Below are positions 14,630 through 18,588 of a DNA stretch of 18,588 bases, in pieces (the stretch's first letter is position 1; every line of letters starts with the position of its first letter). The position numbers and the translations under genes are program-made. The notes below the pieces were generated by a model. That model made no database searches. It saw nothing but the letters and a program-made list of their open reading frames with translations, and was not told where the DNA came from. The stretch spans positions 1 through 18,588 of the forward strand of contig CAZGQS010000031.1 in assembly GCA_964527775.1 (NCBI GenBank), written 5' to 3'. Source of the stretch: VMCP01 sp964527775. GTDB lineage: Bacteria; Bacteroidota; Bacteroidia; NS11-12g; UBA955.

Positions 14630-17431
14630 CTATCTCGGCAACGCCTTCTCAGCACTCAACTGAGCCTTTTGAACCATTTCCTGCGCTTGCTTCTGTGCCG
14701 ATTCTTCTACGAATTGTGCTTTTGCTTGGGCTTCCTGTTCGGTGCGGTCTGCAGAGGTATAAGCTTTGGCACGGATGGCATCGGCCGATTTTTTGGCCTC
14801 TTTTCGCAAGCGGTCTGCAGCTTTTTGAGCTGCTAGTTTCTCGAGTTGATTGGTAGCCTTTGCTTGAGCAGCGGCAATCTCGTCTTCCGCTTTTTTGAGG
14901 GCTGCATCTGCCAATCTATCGCCTTCAGAGCGCTGTCTATCTGCAGCTTCTTTGCCCAATTTTCTGATGTTTTCTGATTCTTCTTGGGCTTTCTTGATTA
15001 TAGCATCTGCTTGAAGGTGAACTTGATGAACCGCCTGGCCAGCTACTTTTTGCAATTCTTGTTGTGCATTCCCTTTTATAGGTTCTAATTTCTTTTTGAG
15101 TTCATCTTTCCCAAATTTTTTCCAATCGAGTTTGAATTTGGGGTCAGTCACGGTACCTGTGATGGTGAACGGAACTTTTTTGCCTTCGGCTTGTAGAGTT
15201 CCCCCGAAAAGAATTTTCTGATCTAATCCTACGTTCCCGGCCAAATTCATTTTGCCGCCTTTGGGAAGGGTAAGTCCAATACTATCTTTCATGGTCAGTT
15301 TACCGTCTTCAATGGTGTAACGCAATTTTGCAGGTTTCACGCTGAGGTTGCCGTAATCCCAATTGAACTGATCATACACCTGTTTGAGCCAGTTGGGGAG
15401 CTGCATTTCGCCTTTCTTGACGTCAACCAATCCCGAAGAAATCAAACTTCCTAAATCAAGATCCATTGCTTCAGTCAACTTCGTGTTCAACTGCATGTTC
15501 AGGTTCATCAAGCCGTCAACATCTTTCAACGCAGGGGCGTATTTTTCAATGAGGGCCACCTGATTCATGATGTTTTTGGCGTTGAGGTCTAATAAAGAAA
15601 TATTGGTATTTACAACTGGTTGACTACCAGGTGTATAAGAATAAGTGGTTTGGTCTAATTTGATGGTGCTTCCCCAGATGCTCGCTTTCAATTCATCGAT
15701 GGCAAGTTTTCCTTGTTTAACGGTGATTTTCGCTCCGCAATTGCTGAGGTCGTAGGTTTCATATTTCAAAACGCCCACACTTCCCACGAAAGTCAAATCG
15801 AGATTATCTGGAATTTGAACGGCCGCCATTTCGCTGCTGTCTGTGGTTTCTTGGGACGTTGAATCGCTGTCGGCTGTGAGAAACTGATTGGCGTCAATCA
15901 TGGGAGCATCTAAGGTCAATCTGCCCATGAGGACTTCGTTGTTAATGGCATAACCGATGAAATTTTCCAAGCCGCCGCTCATTGACATGCGCGAATTTCC
16001 GTATTGAAGCGATTGCAAATTCAAGGTAAAGTTCTTTGGATTCGCTGCTAATTCCATGAATTCTAGGTTCATGGGTAGTGTGGAAGGACTGCTGTAGTTG
16101 AGGTTGTTAATGGTGATTTTACCCGATGCTTTCAAGTCTTCCACTTTGTCGCTGATCGCGGTAGAATAATGTCCATCAAACTGTATATCAGATGCAATAG
16201 ATCCCGTTAATGTGGTATTTTTCTCTAGCGGAAGTACGTCTTTCCATTTGTCTAAAGCAATCTTTGCTTTGATTTCGCCCTTAGCATATGGATTTGATAC
16301 GGGTGTTTTGGCAAACAAGGTGGCCGAAATAGGATCTCCACCCAAATTCAGGGCAAATTTCTTTAAGTTGATGGTGGTGTGATCAGGGTCACCATCGGTA
16401 TTTTTTAGGTTGAAATCAACATTAATTCCAGTAACGGAGGCAGGTAAACCGGGGTATGCAAATGAACCGTTGTCTACGGTTAAAGTAATATCAGTAGCGG
16501 GCATTCTCACATCGTCCATGATTCCTTTAATGGCTGCATGTACACCTGCTTTTCCTGATGCTTTCACATCTTTGAAATCTGCTGTATATGCACCTGGAAC
16601 CACAGATAATAGTGATTTGAATTCAGAGGATGGAACCGAAATATCTAAGTCCATGTCCATGTTGAGGTCGTTCATTTGAAGCCAACCTTTCATGATTACG
16701 GGAAATTCATTGATTTTGGCGTCTAATTGGGTAAAAGTGAACTTGAACTTGTCAAGGTCCATGTCAATATTGCTTTCGGCAGTTAAATTGGCTTTTGACA
16801 TGAGGGTCATTCCGTCAAAATCCATGTCAGCAGAGGCAATTTTCAGTTCGTTCGCAAGCGTGAAGATGTTGTTTGAGAGCGAGCCGCTTCCATCGAAATC
16901 CATGCCTTTCAGTTTGAAACTCATGGGCATTGAGTAGTCAGTGTATCCAATAAGTGCATTGCTTAGTTTGATGGATTTCAAATCGAGTGAAATGGGTGCA
17001 GATGTAGTAGTATCAATTACTGCTGTTGTATCAACTGGGGTTATATCGAAGTTGGCACGTCCGCTTTTGAGGAAGATGATGTTGATGTGCGGATTGTCTA
17101 AATCGATTTTGCGAATGTTCATGGTTTCGCCGCCCAATACAGATTTAATGTCAAGAACCATGCGGGTATTTTGTGCAGCGTAGAGTGTGTCGCCTTGGAA
17201 GGAATCACGTCCCACGATACTCAAGTTCGGAATTCCCACAGAAACGTTGGGAAAATTTCGAATCAAGCTGATGGATAGATCATCGTCAAATTTAACGTCG
17301 GCCAACAAATTGGAATTGGCCGCATTTTTGGCTGCCGTGAGAATTTTGCCTTTGAAAGCAAAGGGAAGAATCAACAAGATAACAAACAGAGAACCAAGGG
17401 CTATGCCCAAACGAATCATCAACTTCTTCAT
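14630..17431 (-). CDS. AsmA-family envelope protein with long C-terminal coiled coil
   Basis: A 933-residue protein anchored by one N-terminal helix (about 4-25, MIRLGIALGSLFVILLILPF) with the remainder expected in the periplasm. AsmA-family proteins are repeating-groove beta proteins linked to outer-membrane assembly and lipid transport. Here RNFPNVSVGIPNLSIVGRD and LAAQNTRM-type segments with VLDIKSVLGGETMNIRKIDL form the family's N-terminal signature, and a series of short beta units fills residues 60-770. The region VPFTITGTVTDPKFKLDWKK near 755-772 matches the usual AsmA C-terminal strand. After it comes an unusual tail of about 160 residues (772-933), rich in Ala, Lys, Glu and Gln and almost free of proline, predicted to be coiled coil. 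The start is ATG 17431; the stop lies 5 bp from repeat locus B. Confidence 0.88.
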   Translation of the reverse strand: MKKLMIRLGIALGSLFVILLILPFAFKGKILTAAKNAANSNLLADVKFDDDLSISLIRNFPNVSVGIPNLSIVGRDSFQGDTLYAAQNTRMVLDIKSVLGGETMNIRKIDLDNPHINIIFLKSGRANFDITPVDTTAVIDTTTSAPISLDLKSIKLSNALIGYTDYSMPMSFKLKGMDFDGSGSLSNNIFTLANELKIASADMDFDGMTLMSKANLTAESNIDMDLDKFKFTFTQLDAKINEFPVIMKGWLQMNDLNMDMDLDISVPSSEFKSLLSVVPGAYTADFKDVKASGKAGVHAAIKGIMDDVRMPATDITLTVDNGSFAYPGLPASVTGINVDFNLKNTDGDPDHTTINLKKFALNLGGDPISATLFAKTPVSNPYAKGEIKAKIALDKWKDVLPLEKNTTLTGSIASDIQFDGHYSTAISDKVEDLKASGKITINNLNYSSPSTLPMNLEFMELAANPKNFTLNLQSLQYGNSRMSMSGGLENFIGYAINNEVLMGRLTLDAPMIDANQFLTADSDSTSQETTDSSEMAAVQIPDNLDLTFVGSVGVLKYETYDLSNCGAKITVKQGKLAIDELKASIWGSTIKLDQTTYSYTPGSQPVVNTNISLLDLNAKNIMNQVALIEKYAPALKDVDGLMNLNMQLNTKLTEAMDLDLGSLISSGLVDVKKGEMQLPNWLKQVYDQFNWDYGNLSVKPAKLRYTIEDGKLTMKDSIGLTLPKGGKMNLAGNVGLDQKILFGGTLQAEGKKVPFTITGTVTDPKFKLDWKKFGKDELKKKLEPIKGNAQQELQKVAGQAVHQVHLQADAIIKKAQEESENIRKLGKEAADRQRSEGDRLADAALKKAEDEIAAAQAKATNQLEKLAAQKAADRLRKEAKKSADAIRAKAYTSADRTEQEAQAKAQFVEESAQKQAQEMVQKAQLSAEKALPR

Positions 17432-17495
17432 AGTGCGAATTTACTAATATTCAGTAACGTATTTTTCGCTATTTTCGTTGCATAAACCTATAAAA

Positions 17496-17918
17496 ATGAA
17501 AACTGGATTATTGCATTTACATTCAACCCTCAGATGGGTGATTTTGGTGTTGTTGGTATTAACCATCGTTCAACTTTTCACCAATAAGGCTGCTCGTCAA
17601 GCGAAAATCTTGACCATTGTTTCACACGTGATGCTTTTGATTGGAGTAATTCAGTGGTTCATCACTGATTGGGGACTTAAACTCATCCAAAATGCGGGCA
17701 TGGCCTCTGTAATGAAAGACAAGATTCAGCGTTTCTTCGCTGTGGAACACGCATTGACCATGATCATTGCCATTGTTTTGATCACAATGGGCGGAGTTGC
17801 GGTTCGCAAAGAGAACACCAAGAAAGCAAGAATATTATATGTAGTTGCGTTGCTTCTGATCCTTTCTCGCATTCCTTGGCCATTCATGGCAGCAGGCGCT
17901 GGTAGAGGGTGGTTTTAA
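17496..17918 (+). CDS. Four-helix membrane protein of the type often labelled cytochrome b
   Basis: A 140-residue integral membrane protein. The ATG at 17496 is preferred over a TTG at 17478 that would add six residues. It begins MKTGLLHLHSTLRWVILV; the LHLHSxLR motif with His7 and His9 is typical of a small Bacteroidota family frequently annotated as cytochrome b or hypothetical. Four hydrophobic stretches are visible: about 13-27, 43-58, 90-108 (HALTMIIAIVLITMGGVAV) and 118-135. Haem binding is suggested by the histidines but not shown. It is divergent from the AsmA-like gene with 64 bp between starts. Heptamer locus C begins three bases after its stop codon. Confidence 0.8.
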   Translation: MKTGLLHLHSTLRWVILVLLVLTIVQLFTNKAARQAKILTIVSHVMLLIGVIQWFITDWGLKLIQNAGMASVMKDKIQRFFAVEHALTMIIAIVLITMGGVAVRKENTKKARILYVVALLLILSRIPWPFMAAGAGRGWF

Positions 17919-17921
17919 TCA

Positions 17922-18194
17922 GGTCTTTGGTCCTTGGTCCTTGGACTTTGGTTGAAGGCTTTAGAGTGGAGAGTGTAGAGGGCTCAACTCTAAACTCTAA
18001 ACTCTAAACTCTAAACTCTCCGCTGACGGCTGACGGCTGACGGCTGATGGCTGAGAGCTGATGGCTGAGAGCTGAGAGCTGAGAGCTGATGGCTGAGAGC
18101 TGACGGCTCAGCGAAGCAGAATGTCTGATCACCGATTACCGATTACCGATTACCGATTACCGATTACCGATCACCGATCACCGTCTACCGATTT
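17922..18194. repeat. Heptamer repeat locus C: mosaic of several unit families
   Basis: Thirty-nine consecutive seven-base units (273 bp) can be read without an indel. In order on the plus strand: GGTCTTT, GGTCCTT x2, GGACTTT, GGTTGAA, GGCTTTA (17922-17963); GAGTGGA, GAGTGTA, GAGGGCT; CAACTCT and AAACTCT x4 (17985-18019); CCGCTGA, CGGCTGA x3, TGGCTGA, GAGCTGA and mixes, then CGGCTCA (18020-18110); a linker GCGAAGC AGAATGT CTGATCA; CCGATTA x5, CCGATCA x2, CCGTCTA, CCGATTT (18132-18194). The units TTTAGAG, TGGAGAG, TGTAGAG (17960-17980) are inverted relative to the AAACTCT units that follow. Phase between different families is arbitrary, but each run keeps period 7. Sequence CTCAGCGAAGC (18107-18117) is the reverse complement of the linker in locus B. 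Confidence 0.94.
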
Positions 18195-18196
18195 TT

Positions 18197-18228
18197 TTGG
18201 TATCCTTACAGTTTGTAGTGTAATTTTG
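18197..18228 (+). promoter_or_regulatory. Promoter of the htrA-like gene
   Basis: TTG at 18197-18199 (in a T-rich run) and TAATTTTG at 18221-18228 (TAnnTTTG) are separated by 21 bp. The -7 element ends only 5 bp before ATG 18234, so the message would be leaderless or nearly so, unless a later start is used. Repeat locus C ends directly at the -33 element. Confidence 0.55.
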
Positions 18229-18233
18229 GATTT

Positions 18234-18588
18234 ATGAATACGAGAAATTGGATTGCTATTGTTTTAGTTTCAATGACATCGGGTTTTGTGGGCTCTTGGA
18301 TTTTTAGAGGGAGTGGTGCAAACACGGTAGTATTAAATACGGCATCAGAGAATTCCAATTTGGTGCCGAGTAGGGTTGCGTCTTCGGGGATGGATTTGAA
18401 TTCCTTCGAAAAGGCGTCTGCGGCTTCTACGCCGTCGGTGGTGTTCATCAAAACCATTTCCACAGTTCAATATGAATCTCCCTTTGGGGGGCTTTTTTGG
18501 GACTTTGATCCCTTCGGAAGCAGGGGAAAAGCATCCAGCACAGGCAGCGGAGTTATAGTGAATTCGAACGGTTATATTGTGACCAACA
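18234..18588 (+). CDS. HtrA/Deg-type serine protease, N-terminal part (runs off window)
   Basis: An envelope protease or chaperone of the trypsin-like DegP/DegQ family; 118 codons are present before the window ends. The ATG at 18234 opens a membrane anchor or signal (NWIAIVLVSMTSGFVGSWIF, residues 5-24). A low-complexity Ser/Ala linker follows, then the start of the protease fold: ASTPSVVFIKTIST, a Gly/Phe-rich loop YESPFGGLFWDFDPFG and GSGVIVNSNGYIVTN, which in the family immediately precedes the catalytic histidine. The catalytic triad and any PDZ domain lie outside the window. The reading frame is open to the edge. The identity is supported by the GSGVI..GYIVTN motif in the right order. 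Confidence 0.88.
   Translation, partial: MNTRNWIAIVLVSMTSGFVGSWIFRGSGANTVVLNTASENSNLVPSRVASSGMDLNSFEKASAASTPSVVFIKTISTVQYESPFGGLFWDFDPFGSRGKASSTGSGVIVNSNGYIVTN

Noticed and set aside
16410..17447. Run of plus-strand reading frames
   Set aside because: They are antisense to the AsmA-like gene and their sequences are low in recognisable features; shadows of a real gene.
18206..18463. 85-codon minus-strand reading frame
   Set aside because: It is antisense to the htrA-like gene start and its promoter; no supporting motif.

Overview
This window looks like chromosomal DNA from a member of the Bacteroidota, probably Flavobacteriales or a close relative. The support is threefold. There is an Oar-like TonB-dependent receptor with a carboxypeptidase-regulatory domain, and a LytS/LytR pair with a propeller-type sensor. 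The promoters fit the Bacteroidota pattern (TTG, then about 17-23 bp, then TAnnTTTG). Base composition is moderately AT-rich. No tRNA, rRNA, phage, insertion sequence or CRISPR array was recognised.

Layout. Positions 1-530 (minus) hold the N-terminus of a TonB receptor cut by the window edge. Positions 672-1961 (plus) encode an unfamiliar kelch-like, single-pass membrane protein. It meets tail-to-tail with a two-gene operon on the minus strand: a LytTR response regulator (4777-5487) and a 964-residue propeller histidine kinase (1952-4846), overlapping by 70 bp. Next come an aldose-1-epimerase-like gene, a small four-helix membrane protein, a short MenE-like acyl-CoA ligase (minus) and an exported class-V aminotransferase-like protein (minus). 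Then follow anmK (peptidoglycan recycling), a Glu/Leu-type dehydrogenase and pepT on the plus strand. A bidirectional terminator separates pepT from a front-end-type fatty-acid desaturase (minus). A DUF2892-like protein (minus), a large AsmA-family protein (minus), a cytochrome-b-like membrane protein (plus) and the start of an HtrA/Deg protease (plus, cut by the edge) complete the window.

Most genes are ordinary housekeeping or envelope genes: peptidoglycan sugar salvage, peptide and amino-acid catabolism, lipid desaturation, outer-membrane biogenesis and proteolysis. The unusual material is a set of intergenic arrays built entirely from seven-base units, at 7853-7929, 14410-14624 and 17922-18194. 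They use several distinct unit families: CCGAYMA/GGTGATC, AAACTCT/CTCTCAA/CCCTCCA, CGGCTGA/GAGCTGA and GGTCCTT. Two loci share the linker GCTTCGCTGAG, and families occur in both orientations, so inverted arms are common. All three loci abut the stop codon of a gene. One array supplies the apparent TTG start of menE and the last codons of the preceding gene, and another runs into the promoter of the htrA-like gene. They resemble in kind the short tandem heptanucleotide repeats known from cyanobacteria, but the mosaic organisation here is the strongest candidate for something undescribed. A second point of interest is the kelch-membrane protein packed against the propeller-type LytS/LytR operon.
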